A stretch of 64,000 nt of DNA from Paraburkholderia solitsugae (lineage in GTDB: Bacteria > Pseudomonadota > Gammaproteobacteria > Burkholderiales > Burkholderiaceae). Numbering within the stretch: position 1 is the first letter of the stretch; each line of letters starts with the position of its first letter. The notes under the pieces were generated by a model. It was not told the DNA's origin and did not search any database. It worked only from the letters and a program-made list of their open reading frames with translations. The stretch is taken from contig NZ_WOEY01000119.1 in NCBI RefSeq assembly GCF_013177695.1, positions 1 through 64,000 on the forward strand. Direction: 5' to 3'. Shown piece by piece: positions 1 to 8,189 of this stretch. The position numbers and the translations under genes were made by a program.

Positions 1-46
1 CCGAGATAGGACGCGCCGGCCATCTGGACGGCGCGTCCTATCTCGG
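1..46. repeat. Perfect 18-bp inverted repeat at the window edge
   Basis: Bases 1-18 are the exact reverse complement of bases 29-46, with a 10-base spacer. The right arm reads sensibly as part of the MATE exporter (…GHLDGASYLGG…). The left arm would encode EIGRA, which does not resemble the residues expected just before GHL in this family. The left arm may therefore be a fold-back assembly artefact at a contig end rather than genomic sequence. Confidence 0.8.
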
Positions 47-1235
47 TGGCGTGGCGCTCGGCGGCCTGTTCTTCAATTTCGTGTTCTGGGGCTTCGGCTT
101 CCTGCGCATGGGCACCACGGGCCTCGTCGCGCAAGCGCACGGCGCGGGGGATCACGCCGAATTGCGCAACAACGTCGTACGCGCGCTGTTGCTCGCGGCG
201 GCGATCGGCGCAGCGGTGCTTCTGCTGCAAGTGCCGCTGATCGGCTACGCGTTGGGCGCGATCGGCGGCAGCGACGCGGTGCAGCGCCATGCGCAGATCT
301 ACTGCCACGCACGCATCTGGGCCGCGCCGCTCGCGCTCGGCAATTATGTGGTGCTGGGCTGGCTGCTTGGTACGCAGAATGTGCGGCTCGCGCTGTTCTC
401 GCAAGTGTTCATCAACAGCGTGAACATCGCGGCGGTGCTGTTGTATGTGTACGTATTCGATTGGGGCGTGGCCGGCATTGGCGCGGCCACAGCCACGGCC
501 GACGCGCTCGGCTTCGTGCTCGGCGCCGCGTTGTTGTGGCACGGCAGGCCGCGCGGTTTGCCTGCGCTGAAGCGCGCCACCCTCTTCGACGCAACCGCGC
601 TCAAGCGTCTGGTGGTGCTGAATCGCGATATCTTCGTGCGCACGCTCTGCCTGCTGTCGTCGTTCGGCTGGTTCGCGCATCTTGGCGCGAGGCAAGGTGA
701 CGCCACACTCGCCGCCAACGCGTTGCTGCTCAATTTTCAGACCTTTATGGCTTACGGACTCGACGGTTTCGCGCATGCTGCCGAAGCGCTGGTTGGGGCG
801 GCGATCGGCGCGCGCGACCGGCACGCGTTCGCGCAGGCCATCAAGGTCACGGCGCTGTGGTCCGTACTCGGCGCGCTGGGATTCTCGCTGGTGTACTGGG
901 GCGCGGGCTCATGGATCATCAAAGGTCTGACCGATCAGGCCGCGGTGCGCGCCACGGCCGAAACGTATCTGCCATGGGCCGCGCTCTCGCCGGTGATTTC
1001 CGTGTGGGGCTTTCTGCTCGACGGCGTGTTCATCGGGGCGACTCGCACGCGCGAGTTGATGATGTCGATGGTGGTGTCGTTCGCGGTGTTCGTGGCGGCC
1101 TCGTGGGCCTTGCTCGGGCTGTACGGCAATCACGGTTTGTGGGTCGCGATGCTGATCTTCATGGCCGCGCGCGGCGTTACGCTCGCGCGCTTTTTGCCAG
1201 GCGTCGTACGAGGCATGGCCGGCGTGGCCGCCTAG
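3..1235 (+). CDS. MATE family efflux transporter (DinF-like), 5' partial
   Basis: This is a multidrug/toxin extrusion antiporter of the inner membrane that would expel small compounds in exchange for Na+ or H+. About 400 residues are visible, against roughly 440 for the family, and the reading frame stays open to the first base, so the start lies outside the window. Reading begins with GHLDGASYLGGVALGG, the first conserved MATE helix. The rest is a run of hydrophobic segments, including GTTGLVAQAHG and a C-terminal half near GFLLDGVFIGATRTRELM, which is typical of the DinF branch. The first 18 bases are suspect because they form a perfect palindrome with bases 29-46. The substrate cannot be told from sequence. 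Confidence 0.85.
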   Translation, partial: EIGRAGHLDGASYLGGVALGGLFFNFVFWGFGFLRMGTTGLVAQAHGAGDHAELRNNVVRALLLAAAIGAAVLLLQVPLIGYALGAIGGSDAVQRHAQIYCHARIWAAPLALGNYVVLGWLLGTQNVRLALFSQVFINSVNIAAVLLYVYVFDWGVAGIGAATATADALGFVLGAALLWHGRPRGLPALKRATLFDATALKRLVVLNRDIFVRTLCLLSSFGWFAHLGARQGDATLAANALLLNFQTFMAYGLDGFAHAAEALVGAAIGARDRHAFAQAIKVTALWSVLGALGFSLVYWGAGSWIIKGLTDQAAVRATAETYLPWAALSPVISVWGFLLDGVFIGATRTRELMMSMVVSFAVFVAASWALLGLYGNHGLWVAMLIFMAARGVTLARFLPGVVRGMAGVAA

Positions 1236-1326
1236 CTTTGGCTTCGGCACCCGGCATGCACGCGCCGCATGTTTCTGTATCAGGGCACGTGCACGGCTTG
1301 CGCAGCCGCAGGTAGGGTCAAGGCGC

Positions 1327-1497
1327 TCAGGGCGAGGCCGGCGTCGGCGCCATGACAGGCGGCCGGTCGTCGGTCGGGACACCGTGGTAGTCGACGGGAT
1401 CTTTCGGCGGCGGACCGCCGTGATGCCCGGAAGGATCGTCGGCACAGCCGGCGAGTCCGGCAGCCAGCATCAACGCAATCAACAAAACGCGGTTCAT
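1327..1497 (-). CDS. Small predicted lipoprotein, 56 aa
   Basis: This short protein has a classic lipoprotein signal: MNRVLLIALMLAAGLAGC with a lipobox (LAGC) and Cys18 as the predicted lipidated residue. The 38-residue mature part is rich in Pro, Asp, Gly and His and has no domain I recognise. The ATG at 1497 was chosen over upstream in-frame starts because the signal peptide begins there and a purine-rich GAGAG lies just upstream. It is convergent with the MATE gene and divergent from the small membrane protein at 1667. Function unknown; probably an outer or inner membrane-anchored small lipoprotein. Confidence 0.6.
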   Translation of the reverse strand: MNRVLLIALMLAAGLAGCADDPSGHHGGPPPKDPVDYHGVPTDDRPPVMAPTPASP

Positions 1498-1666
1498 AGA
1501 CTCTCGAAACAGAATGAAAATAACGGCAACGAAGCGCCGAGAGTCTACCTGTAATTCGAATTCGACGGCGTCGCGCCAAGCCGTTCCCGGCCTCCCATCC
1601 CCCGCCTCCCATTTTGTGACGCGTGAACTAAAATAAAGGCACAGTTGCGTGTCATAGGAGACTGCC

Positions 1667-1840
1667 ATGGACGCTGAATCGATCGCGGGTCTGATCGGAC
1701 TTGCCGTAGGTCTGCTCGTGCTGCTCGCCCTGTCGATTTTCGAATCGAGGACCTACAGGCGCGAACACGACGGCGAAGGCATGCTGCATCACTGGGTCAC
1801 ACACCAGCACATGCCGAACTGGATGCGTCGCCGGCATTGA
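1667..1840 (+). CDS. Small single-pass membrane protein, 57 aa
   Basis: The start is well supported: AGGAG at 1656-1660 sits six bases before the ATG. The product has a short acidic N-terminus, one hydrophobic helix (residues about 6-25, IAGLIGLAVGLLVLLALSIF) and a charged, His-rich tail ending in RRRH, so it should sit in the inner membrane with the tail in the cytoplasm or periplasm. I recognise no family. It is preceded by a divergent small lipoprotein gene, and the two share an approximately 170-bp upstream region. Confidence 0.55.
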   Translation: MDAESIAGLIGLAVGLLVLLALSIFESRTYRREHDGEGMLHHWVTHQHMPNWMRRRH

Positions 1841-1930
1841 AGGGACAAACCCGCCGCTTGTGCGCTTGCGCACATTCCGAACGATTAAACGGTTGATACG
1901 CTGCGCTCGCACACTCGAACAACATCAACA

Positions 1931-2193
1931 ATGCAGCGCAAGGAATACGCCGCTATGAGTCGGGACGAAGCAAGCAGCCTGGAGAAGATTGGGAAATCCG
2001 GCACGTCGCGCTGCACGAAGGCGACGCGCTAACGATCGACAGTGCGATTCTCGCGCTTGCCGATTATCTTGATCGCCGCGACGATCTCGCCGCCAACGAC
2101 CGCCGCGCAATGATGCAGGCCGCGGCGCTGTTGTGGCGTGCCGGGTTCAATCTCGCCAACGCCCAACAGACAAGCACGACGAGCACGCACTGA
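1931..2193 (+). pseudogene. Frameshifted small hypothetical gene
   Basis: Two overlapping frames read like one protein. The first runs from ATG 1931 (or ATG 1955, which has AGGA ten bases upstream) as …MSRDEASSLE and then leaves frame and stops at once. From 1987 another frame, open but with no start codon of its own, reads DWEIRHVALHEGD and continues as a compact helical sequence to a TGA at 2191-2193. Removing two bases in the run CTGGAGAAGATTGG near 1982-1986 would join them into a protein of about 78-87 residues. This could be a real 2-base insertion in a GAGA slip site, a sequencing error or, less likely, programmed frameshifting. The function of the joined protein is unknown. Confidence 0.5.
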
Positions 2194-2286
2194 CACGCAA
2201 CTTTTCCTTTCCGCTGATCTTTTTTCACCCCGACGCAATTCGTGGTTGACTCTGGCACCTAATGCCACGTAGAATCTCGGATTCGT

Positions 2287-2363
2287 CGGAGCGTAGCGCA
2301 GCCTGGTAGCGCATCTGATTTGGGATCAGAGGGTCGAAGGTTCGAATCCTTTCGCTCCGACCA
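2287..2363 (+). tRNA. tRNA-Pro (anticodon TGG)
   Basis: The acceptor arms CGGAGCG and CGCTCCG pair perfectly, CCA is encoded at the 3' end, and the D arm (AGCGCAGCCTGGTAGCGC) and T arm (GGTTCGAATCC) are standard. The anticodon loop TTTGGGA gives TGG, so the tRNA inserts proline. It is followed by a terminator at 2378-2410. Confidence 0.97.
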
Positions 2364-2377
2364 CGAAAAGCAATACG

Positions 2378-2410
2378 AAACCCGCGTCGCCTTCGGCTTC
2401 GCGGGTTTTT
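2378..2410 (+). terminator. Rho-independent terminator after tRNA-Pro
   Basis: AAACCCGCG and CGCGGGTTT form a stem around a 13-base loop, followed by a short T run (TTTTT). Position and orientation fit termination of the tRNA-Pro transcript. Confidence 0.8.
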
Positions 2411-2699
2411 GCTTTCTGGGCATCAAGCGTTGATGGGCGCGTGCGAACCCGGACTCATGGTTGATGGGTTCGATAGGTTTCATGCGAATTACATGCAGGC
2501 TTAACGAGCGTTGCATGCACGTTGGATACCCTGCACCTCGACCTTGCCGCCGACCCATCCGGCTGGATACACGCCGGCATACGCCCGCGCTTATACGGTC
2601 CGCCCGAACCAACGCCTTGCGGCCTCACGAGCCCGCATGCGACAGTGATTGAAAACCGGCGTTGCCCTCTACGCCGCAACGAGAGTCAAGGAGACACGC
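2411..2699. other. Intergenic region with no gene seen
   Basis: Between the tRNA terminator and sixA I see no convincing reading frame on either strand. The only clear element is the sixA ribosome binding site (AAGGAG, 2688-2693). The sixA promoter presumably lies here but no strong -35/-10 pair stands out. Confidence 0.4.
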
Positions 2700-3158
2700 A
2701 TGAATCTGATCCTCTGGCGTCACGCCGAAGCCGAAGATTTCGCCGCCAGCGACCTCGCCCGCGCGCTCACCACGCGAGGCCGCAAACAGGCGCAAAACGT
2801 CGCCAAGTGGCTGCGCACCCGCCTGCCCGACGACGCAGTGGTCCTCGCGAGTCCCGCGGTGCGCACTATCCAGACCGCCGAAACCTTGAGCGACCAGTAT
2901 CGCGTGGTGCGCGAACTCGCGCCTAACGCCAGCGCGGACGATGTGCTCAATGCCGCCGGCTGGTCAAAAGGCATCGCACCGACCGTCGTGATCGTTGGCC
3001 ATCAACCGACGCTCGGCCACGTTGCGGCACGTCTGCTCGGCAACAGCGAAGCAAGTTGGCCGCTGAAGAAAGCCGGCCTATGGTGGATCGAAAGCCGTGA
3101 ACGCGACGGCGAAGATCAAGCTGTCCTGCGCGCGGCAATGAGCCCCGATCTGATCTAA
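2700..3158 (+). CDS. sixA: Phosphohistidine phosphatase SixA
   Basis: SixA is a small cytoplasmic histidine phosphatase that removes phosphate from histidine-phosphotransfer proteins (ArcB or NPr in E. coli). The 152-residue length is normal for a single histidine-phosphatase domain. The RHx signature is at Arg7-His8 (LILWRHAEAED), His8 being the nucleophile; a second Arg is at about 55 (SPAVRTIQTAE), and the second catalytic His is His101 in VGHQPTLGH. The start was set at ATG 2700 because AAGGAG lies six bases upstream. It lies next to the polyphosphate/phosphate block, but nothing shows a direct functional link. Confidence 0.85.
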   Translation: MNLILWRHAEAEDFAASDLARALTTRGRKQAQNVAKWLRTRLPDDAVVLASPAVRTIQTAETLSDQYRVVRELAPNASADDVLNAAGWSKGIAPTVVIVGHQPTLGHVAARLLGNSEASWPLKKAGLWWIESRERDGEDQAVLRAAMSPDLI

Positions 3159-3235
3159 TCTGAGCCGGTCGCGCAGATACAACACTCGCGCGCGCCACGC
3201 CCGACATTACAAGCCGCGCGTATGCAGCTTACGGG

Positions 3236-3275
3236 CAGTCATCCAATCGTCATGGCATTGCCATGCGAGCGTCAC
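3236..3275 (+). promoter_or_regulatory. Tandem PhoB (PHO) boxes upstream of the OlsB-like gene
   Basis: Four 7-base repeats start exactly 11 bases apart: CAGTCAT (3236), TCGTCAT (3247), TTGCCAT (3258) and GCGTCAC (3269). They compare with the PHO-box unit CTGTCAT separated by 4 bases. Ten bases further, TACATT (3286-3291) fits a -10 element, the usual layout of PhoB-activated promoters in which boxes replace the -35. phoB itself is in this window. The motif was found by eye and was not scored. Confidence 0.6.
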
Positions 3276-3293
3276 CAGGCGTTACTACATTGG

Positions 3294-3319
3294 CGAAAAA
3301 AGAAATCTCCCTTTTTTCG
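3294..3319 (+). promoter_or_regulatory. Hairpin in the 5' leader of the OlsB-like gene
   Basis: CGAAAAAAG and CTTTTTTCG are perfectly complementary around an 8-base loop and end 13 bases before the chosen start codon. It is a weak, A/T-rich stem and may modulate translation or be coincidental. Confidence 0.35.
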
Positions 3320-3332
3320 ACCAGGACGCCAC

Positions 3333-4145
3333 ATGCGAGAACTGCCGACGCCCACCCTGCCCCTGGCCTCGATCTTCGAAACGCGTCGTCTGCCGCGCGC
3401 CGAAGAGACGGTCACCGCCCAACATCGCCTGCAAGTCACGTGGGCGCGCACCGACGAGGACCTGCGCGAGGCCCAGCGTCTGCGCTACCGTGTATTCGCC
3501 GATGAAATGGGCGCGCGTCTGACGGGTCCGGCCGGCCTCGATGTCGATTCGTTCGATTCATACTGCGATCACCTGCTGGTGCGCGATCTCGATACGCTGA
3601 AGGTGGTCGGCACCTATCGCGCGCTGCCGCCGCATCAGGCCGCCCGCATCGGACGCCTGTATGCCGAAAGCGAGTTCGACGTGTCGCGTCTCACGCACCT
3701 GCGCGCGAAAATGGTCGAAGTGGGCCGTTCGTGCGTGCACCCGGACTATCGCAGCGGCTCGGTGATCATGTCGCTGTGGGCAGGGCTCGCCGCGTACATG
3801 AAGCACAACGGCTACGAGACGATGCTCGGCTGCGCGAGCGTCGCGATGGTCGACGGGGGCCACTACGCGGCGAATCTTTACTGCTCGCTGCGCGACAACG
3901 CGCTGACAGCACCGGAATATCGCGCGTTCCCGCACACGCCGCTTCCAGTCGACGAATTGCAAACCGGCGCCGACGTTGTGCCGCCGCCGCTGGTGAAAGG
4001 CTATCTGCGTCTCGGCGCCAAGATTTGTGGCGCGCCGGCCTGGGACCCTGACTTCAACACGGCGGACTTTCTGACGCTGTTGCGTCTGACGGATATCAAT
4101 GCACGTTATGCGCGACACTTCCTCGGCGACGCATCGCCGCGCTGA
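3333..4145 (+). CDS. olsB: OlsB-like ornithine N-acyltransferase (GNAT, Acetyltransf_5)
   Basis: The likely role is the first step of ornithine lipid synthesis: transfer of a 3-hydroxyacyl chain from acyl-ACP to the alpha-amino group of ornithine, giving lyso-ornithine lipid at the cytoplasmic face of the inner membrane. Sequence marks of the family include RLRYRVFADEMGA (residues about 50-62), CDHLLVRD, the strongly conserved EVGRSCVHPDYRSG, and the C-terminal GAKICGAPAWDPDFNTADF. The start at ATG 3333 gives 270 residues, normal for OlsB; AGGA lies eight bases upstream. An earlier in-frame ATG at 3222 would translate through the putative PHO boxes and is unlikely. No olsA neighbour is present. 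Other members of this GNAT branch are unassigned, so the substrate is inferred. Confidence 0.7.
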   Translation: MRELPTPTLPLASIFETRRLPRAEETVTAQHRLQVTWARTDEDLREAQRLRYRVFADEMGARLTGPAGLDVDSFDSYCDHLLVRDLDTLKVVGTYRALPPHQAARIGRLYAESEFDVSRLTHLRAKMVEVGRSCVHPDYRSGSVIMSLWAGLAAYMKHNGYETMLGCASVAMVDGGHYAANLYCSLRDNALTAPEYRAFPHTPLPVDELQTGADVVPPPLVKGYLRLGAKICGAPAWDPDFNTADFLTLLRLTDINARYARHFLGDASPR

Positions 4146-4190
4146 GCAGCGCGCACACCACCGGGCCAGCTCAACCGATAACGATGTGCA

Positions 4191-4226
4191 TAAAAAAACC
4201 CGGCTGCATGCCGCCGGGTTTTTATT
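4191..4226. terminator. Bidirectional terminator between olsB-like gene and ppx
   Basis: AACCCGGC (4197-4204) pairs with GCCGGGTT (4213-4220). A run of seven A precedes the stem and TTTTTATTT follows it, so it can serve the two convergent genes. Confidence 0.85.
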
Positions 4227-4241
4227 TACAACGCAGGCCTC

Positions 4242-5753
4242 TCAATCGTCCGTGTAGACCACACGATACGGGATGCCAACCTTCTCCCACTCCGCAGCCT
4301 CCTGGGTCAGGCTGTAATCCGTCAGCGGATTCTTAGCCACCCACTCGTTCGGCAGACGCACCTCATACCCGCCATTGGCCTGCGCGACCGCGATACCCGG
4401 CAAGCCGACATCGGCACGCCGGCGGCACAGCAGCGCCGCGAGCCGCAGACAGAACAACAGCGGCCATTCCACTTCGCGCGTTTGCGACAGTTTGCCGAGT
4501 TTCCCCGCGTGGCCAAGCACCAGCGCGGCGAGCCGCGCCTGGTCGGTGCGCGAAAATCCCGGCATGTCGGCATTGCTGGCGATATAGGCCGAGTGCTTGT
4601 GATAGGCGCTATGGGAAATCGACAGCCCGATTTCGTGCAAGGCCGCAGCCCAGCTGAGGAACATGCGGTTCTCGACGCGGCGCTCCTCATCCGGCTCGGC
4701 GAACTGGTCGTAAAAACGTATCGCGAGTTCGCCGATACGCCCGGCCTGCGCACGGTCCACGCCATAGCGGCGCATGAAGCCTTCCGCCGTCACGGTGCGC
4801 ATATCCTCGTGCTGCGCACGGCCCAGCAGGTCGTACAGGACGCCGAGGCGCAGCGCGCCGTCTGTTGTATCGACGTAATCCACGCCAAGCTCGTCGAACA
4901 CCGCGATCATGATCGACAGGCCACCGGCCAGCACCGGAACGCGATCGCTCTTCAACGCGACCAGCTTCAGACGATTGACGTTCTCCGCCTTGATCAGCGC
5001 GCGCTTGAGCCGTTCGAGGCCGCCACGCGAGATGCCGTGCGTCACGCCCGGATCGTTGAAGCCGTTCGCCTCGACCAGTTCGGCAAGCGCCCGTGCGGTA
5101 CCGGATGAGCCAATGGCCTGCTCCCAGCCGGTTTTCTTATACTCGGCGGAAATGATCTGAATTTCGCGGCTTGCGGCGAGTTCGGCCTGACGCATCGTGT
5201 ATTCGTCGACATTGCCTGCCGGGAAGAACGCACGGCTATGGCTCACGCAGCCGATATACAGGCTCTCCATCTTGATCGGCGTGTAGTGCGAACCGATGAT
5301 GAACTCCGTCGAGCCACCGCCGATATCCACCACGAGGCGCTTGCCCGCACTCGCGGGCACGGAGTGTGCTGCCCCTGCGTAGATCAGACGCGCTTCTTCG
5401 CGCCCGGCGATCACCTCAATCGGGAAGCCGAGCGCGGCTTGCGCCTCGCCGAGAAACTCGCCTGCATTCTTGGCGATACGCAGCGTGTTGGTGGCAACGG
5501 CGCGAACATGATCGGGATGAAAGTCGCGCAGCCGCTCGCCGAAGCGCTTGAGCGCATCCCAGCCGCGCACTTGCGAGGCACGATCGAGCATCTTGTCGCG
5601 CGACAGACCAGCGGCAAGGCGCACCGGTTCACGCAACGCGTCGACCTGATAGATCTGGCTGCCCGCGTCGGTTTCCTCGACCCGGCCCACGATCAGTCGG
5701 AAGCTGTTCGAGCCGAGGTCGACGGCAGCGAGGAGTTGTGGAGTATTGACCAT
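4242..5753 (-). CDS. ppx: Exopolyphosphatase Ppx/GppA
   Basis: Ppx removes terminal phosphates from polyphosphate chains in the cytoplasm, and GppA homologues also hydrolyse pppGpp. The ASKHA-fold phosphate-binding loops are clear: AAVDLGSNSFRLIVG near the N-terminus and VVDIGGGSTEFI around residue 140. An HD-like all-alpha C-terminal domain follows (SWAAALHEIGLSISHSAYHKHSAYI). The start at 5753 (MVNTPQLLAAVDLG) gives 503 residues, normal for the family. The frame is open for another 68 codons upstream, and an alternative start (MEFAYSM…) lies six codons earlier. It is divergent from ppk1, the enzyme making its substrate, across about 316 bp. Confidence 0.93.
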   Translation of the reverse strand: MVNTPQLLAAVDLGSNSFRLIVGRVEETDAGSQIYQVDALREPVRLAAGLSRDKMLDRASQVRGWDALKRFGERLRDFHPDHVRAVATNTLRIAKNAGEFLGEAQAALGFPIEVIAGREEARLIYAGAAHSVPASAGKRLVVDIGGGSTEFIIGSHYTPIKMESLYIGCVSHSRAFFPAGNVDEYTMRQAELAASREIQIISAEYKKTGWEQAIGSSGTARALAELVEANGFNDPGVTHGISRGGLERLKRALIKAENVNRLKLVALKSDRVPVLAGGLSIMIAVFDELGVDYVDTTDGALRLGVLYDLLGRAQHEDMRTVTAEGFMRRYGVDRAQAGRIGELAIRFYDQFAEPDEERRVENRMFLSWAAALHEIGLSISHSAYHKHSAYIASNADMPGFSRTDQARLAALVLGHAGKLGKLSQTREVEWPLLFCLRLAALLCRRRADVGLPGIAVAQANGGYEVRLPNEWVAKNPLTDYSLTQEAAEWEKVGIPYRVVYTDD

Positions 5754-5988
5754 CGAGTAAGCGAACTCCATGCGCGCGTGCGCGGCGGCGTTGGATGCAA
5801 AAGGTGCCGGATGTCCACTCGGTGCCTTGGGCGCCTTATGACCAGCCGCGCTGTTCAAAGACGCCATTCTAAGCGTACCGGACCTCACGATGTCACCTCG
5901 CAGTGAAGGGTGTCCGCCATGGTCCCATATGCACTGCGTCATAATTACGACACGCATCGATTCCAGCGTAGAATTTATAACTTCGAAA

Positions 5989-6006
5989 GTGTCATAACAA
6001 CGTCAT
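5989..6006 (+). promoter_or_regulatory. PhoB (PHO) box upstream of ppk1
   Basis: GTGTCAT-AACA-ACGTCAT matches the 7-4-7 direct-repeat architecture CTGTCAT-N4-CTGTCAT. A third partial repeat, CTGTGAG, follows in phase at 6011. A plausible -10 (GAGAAT, 6015-6020) lies about ten bases after the second repeat, placing transcription start roughly 40 bases before the ppk1 start. It lies in the shared ppx/ppk1 intergenic region, which holds nothing else I can name. Confidence 0.6.
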
Positions 6007-6069
6007 CATACTGTGAGAATTTCCGAGCGTCTTTGTCCGCCCCTTCCTGAAATTCCATTCTCGCTGCCG

Positions 6070-8133
6070 ATGTCCATCCGCTACCCCTTATTGAATCGCG
6101 AGCTGGGCATTCTAGGTTTCAACGAGCGTGTGTTGGCACAAGCTGCCGACCCTGCCGTCCCTTTGCTCGAACGCCTGCGTTTCATCTGCATCACCAGTAG
6201 CAACCTCGACGAATTCTTCGAAGTCCGCATGGCCGGACTGCAGGAACAGATGCGCGACAACCCGGGCGCGCTGTCGCCGGACGGCATGTCGCTGCAGCAC
6301 GTGTACGACCTCGTGGTGGAGCGCGCGCAGAGGCTCGTGCATCGCCAGTACACCATGCTGCACGACACGGTGCTCACCGCGCTCGAAGCGGAAGGCATCT
6401 ATTTTCACGGCACGGAAGCGTGGAACGAAGCGCAGACCGAATGGGCGCGCAATTACTTCTTCGACGAACTGCTGCCGGTGCTCACGCCGATCGGCCTCGA
6501 TCCGGCTCACCCGTTTCCACGCGTGCTCAACAAGAGCCTGAACTTCGTCGTCGAACTCGAAGGCAAGGATGCGTTCGGCCGTCAGGCGATGATGGGCATC
6601 GTGCAGGCGCCGCGCGCCTTGCCCCGGCTAGTACGCATGCCGCAGGAACTGTCGGGTTATCCGCATGGTTTCGTGTTGCTGAGCTCGTTGCTGCAGCGCT
6701 TTGTCGGTGAGCTGTTCCCGAATCTGGTGGTGCGCACCTGCAACCAGTTTCGCATCACACGCAATAGCGAACTGTTCGTCGACGAAGACGAAATCACCAA
6801 TCTGCGTGTCGCGCTGCAGGGCGAACTGCCGGCACGGCATCTGGGCAATGCGGTGCGGCTCGAAGTATCGGCGGAGACGCCCTCGCATGTCGTGCGGCGC
6901 CTGCTCGACGAAAGCGGCCTTACCACCAAGGATTGCTATTTCGCCGACGGCCCCGTCAATCTGGTGCGGTTGATGCAATTGCCGGAGATGGTCGACAGGC
7001 CTGACCTGAAATTCGTGCCGCATATTCCGGCGATCCCGCCGCAAATCGCCAACAGCACCAGCATGTTCGACGTGATCGATCAGGGCGACGTGCTGCTGCA
7101 TCATCCTTATGAGAGCTTTCAACCGGTGCTCGAGCTGCTGCTGCAGGCAGCCAAAGACCCGAACGTGATGGCCATCAAGCAGACCATCTATCGCACCGGC
7201 ACCGACTCGCCGCTGATGGACGCGCTGATGCAGGCGGCGCGCAACGGCAAGGAAGTGACGGTAGTGGTCGAACTGCTCGCGCGCTTCGACGAGGAAACCA
7301 ACATCAACTGGGCGTCGCAGCTTGAAGCGGTGGGTGCGCACGTCGTGTACGGCGTGGTGGGCCACAAATGCCACGCGAAGATGATGCTGATCGTGCGGCG
7401 TGTGTCGTCGGGCGGCAAGACCACGCTCAAGCGTTACGTGCACCTGGGCACCGGCAACTATCACCCGCGCACCGCGCGTCTTTATACCGACTTCGCGCTG
7501 ATGACCTCGGATCAGAAGATCTGCGAAGACGTGCACCACGTGTTTCAGCAACTGACCGGCATCGGTGGTGAACTGTCGCTGCACGAGTTGTGGCAGTCGC
7601 CGTTCACGCTGCATCCGAAACTGGTCGAAGCGATTCGTGCGGAAGCCGAGCATGCGCGCGCCGGCAAGAAAGCGCGCATCGTCGCGAAGATGAACGCGCT
7701 GCTCGAACCGACCGTGATTGCCGAGCTGTACGAAGCGTCACAGGCGGGCGTGAAGATCGATCTGATCGTGCGGGGCGTGTGTTCGTTGCAGCCGGGTGTG
7801 CCGGGCTTGTCGGAGAACATCACGGTGCGCTCGATCGTCGGGCGCTTCCTCGAGCATCATCGCATCTTCTACTTCTACGACGGCGGCAAGGAGCAGGTGT
7901 ATCTGTCGAGCGCCGACTGGATGGACCGTAACTTCTTCCGGCGTGTGGAGGTGGCGTTTCCGGTCAACAACCGTCGTTTGAAGCGGCGCGTGATTGCTGA
8001 AGGGCTGTCGGCCTTTCTCGGCGACAATCAGTCCGCGTGGCTGATGCAGAGCGACGGCCACTATCGGCGCCGCCGGCCGGGCAAATCCTCGCGCAATGCG
8101 CAGATGAGTCTGCTGGGGAAATTCTGTTCGTAA
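6070..8133 (+). CDS. ppk1: Polyphosphate kinase 1
   Basis: PPK1 reversibly transfers the gamma phosphate of ATP onto growing polyphosphate chains and is membrane-associated. With the start at ATG 6070 (MSIRYPLLNRELGILGFNERVL) the product is 687 residues, the usual PPK1 size, with N, head, C1 and C2 domains. The head of the N domain shows LDEFFEVRMAG. The C1 region has KQTIYRTGTDSP, and the autophosphorylated histidine lies in YVHLGTGNYHPRTA. The second catalytic His lies in FLEHHRIFYFYDGG of C2. An in-frame ATG at 6013 would run into the promoter. It is divergent from ppx, and the upstream PHO box suggests phosphate-starvation control. Confidence 0.95.
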   Translation: MSIRYPLLNRELGILGFNERVLAQAADPAVPLLERLRFICITSSNLDEFFEVRMAGLQEQMRDNPGALSPDGMSLQHVYDLVVERAQRLVHRQYTMLHDTVLTALEAEGIYFHGTEAWNEAQTEWARNYFFDELLPVLTPIGLDPAHPFPRVLNKSLNFVVELEGKDAFGRQAMMGIVQAPRALPRLVRMPQELSGYPHGFVLLSSLLQRFVGELFPNLVVRTCNQFRITRNSELFVDEDEITNLRVALQGELPARHLGNAVRLEVSAETPSHVVRRLLDESGLTTKDCYFADGPVNLVRLMQLPEMVDRPDLKFVPHIPAIPPQIANSTSMFDVIDQGDVLLHHPYESFQPVLELLLQAAKDPNVMAIKQTIYRTGTDSPLMDALMQAARNGKEVTVVVELLARFDEETNINWASQLEAVGAHVVYGVVGHKCHAKMMLIVRRVSSGGKTTLKRYVHLGTGNYHPRTARLYTDFALMTSDQKICEDVHHVFQQLTGIGGELSLHELWQSPFTLHPKLVEAIRAEAEHARAGKKARIVAKMNALLEPTVIAELYEASQAGVKIDLIVRGVCSLQPGVPGLSENITVRSIVGRFLEHHRIFYFYDGGKEQVYLSSADWMDRNFFRRVEVAFPVNNRRLKRRVIAEGLSAFLGDNQSAWLMQSDGHYRRRRPGKSSRNAQMSLLGKFCS

Positions 8134-8189
8134 ATTCGTGATGACCTGATCGTGATTGCGCGCTGCTGAACCAGCGGTGCGCATGAAAA

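Noticed and set aside
5936..5953. Second PHO-box-like element (GCGTCAT-AATT-ACGACAC) in the ppx/ppk1 gap
   Set aside because: Only the first half resembles the unit, and it is out of phase with the better box at 5989.
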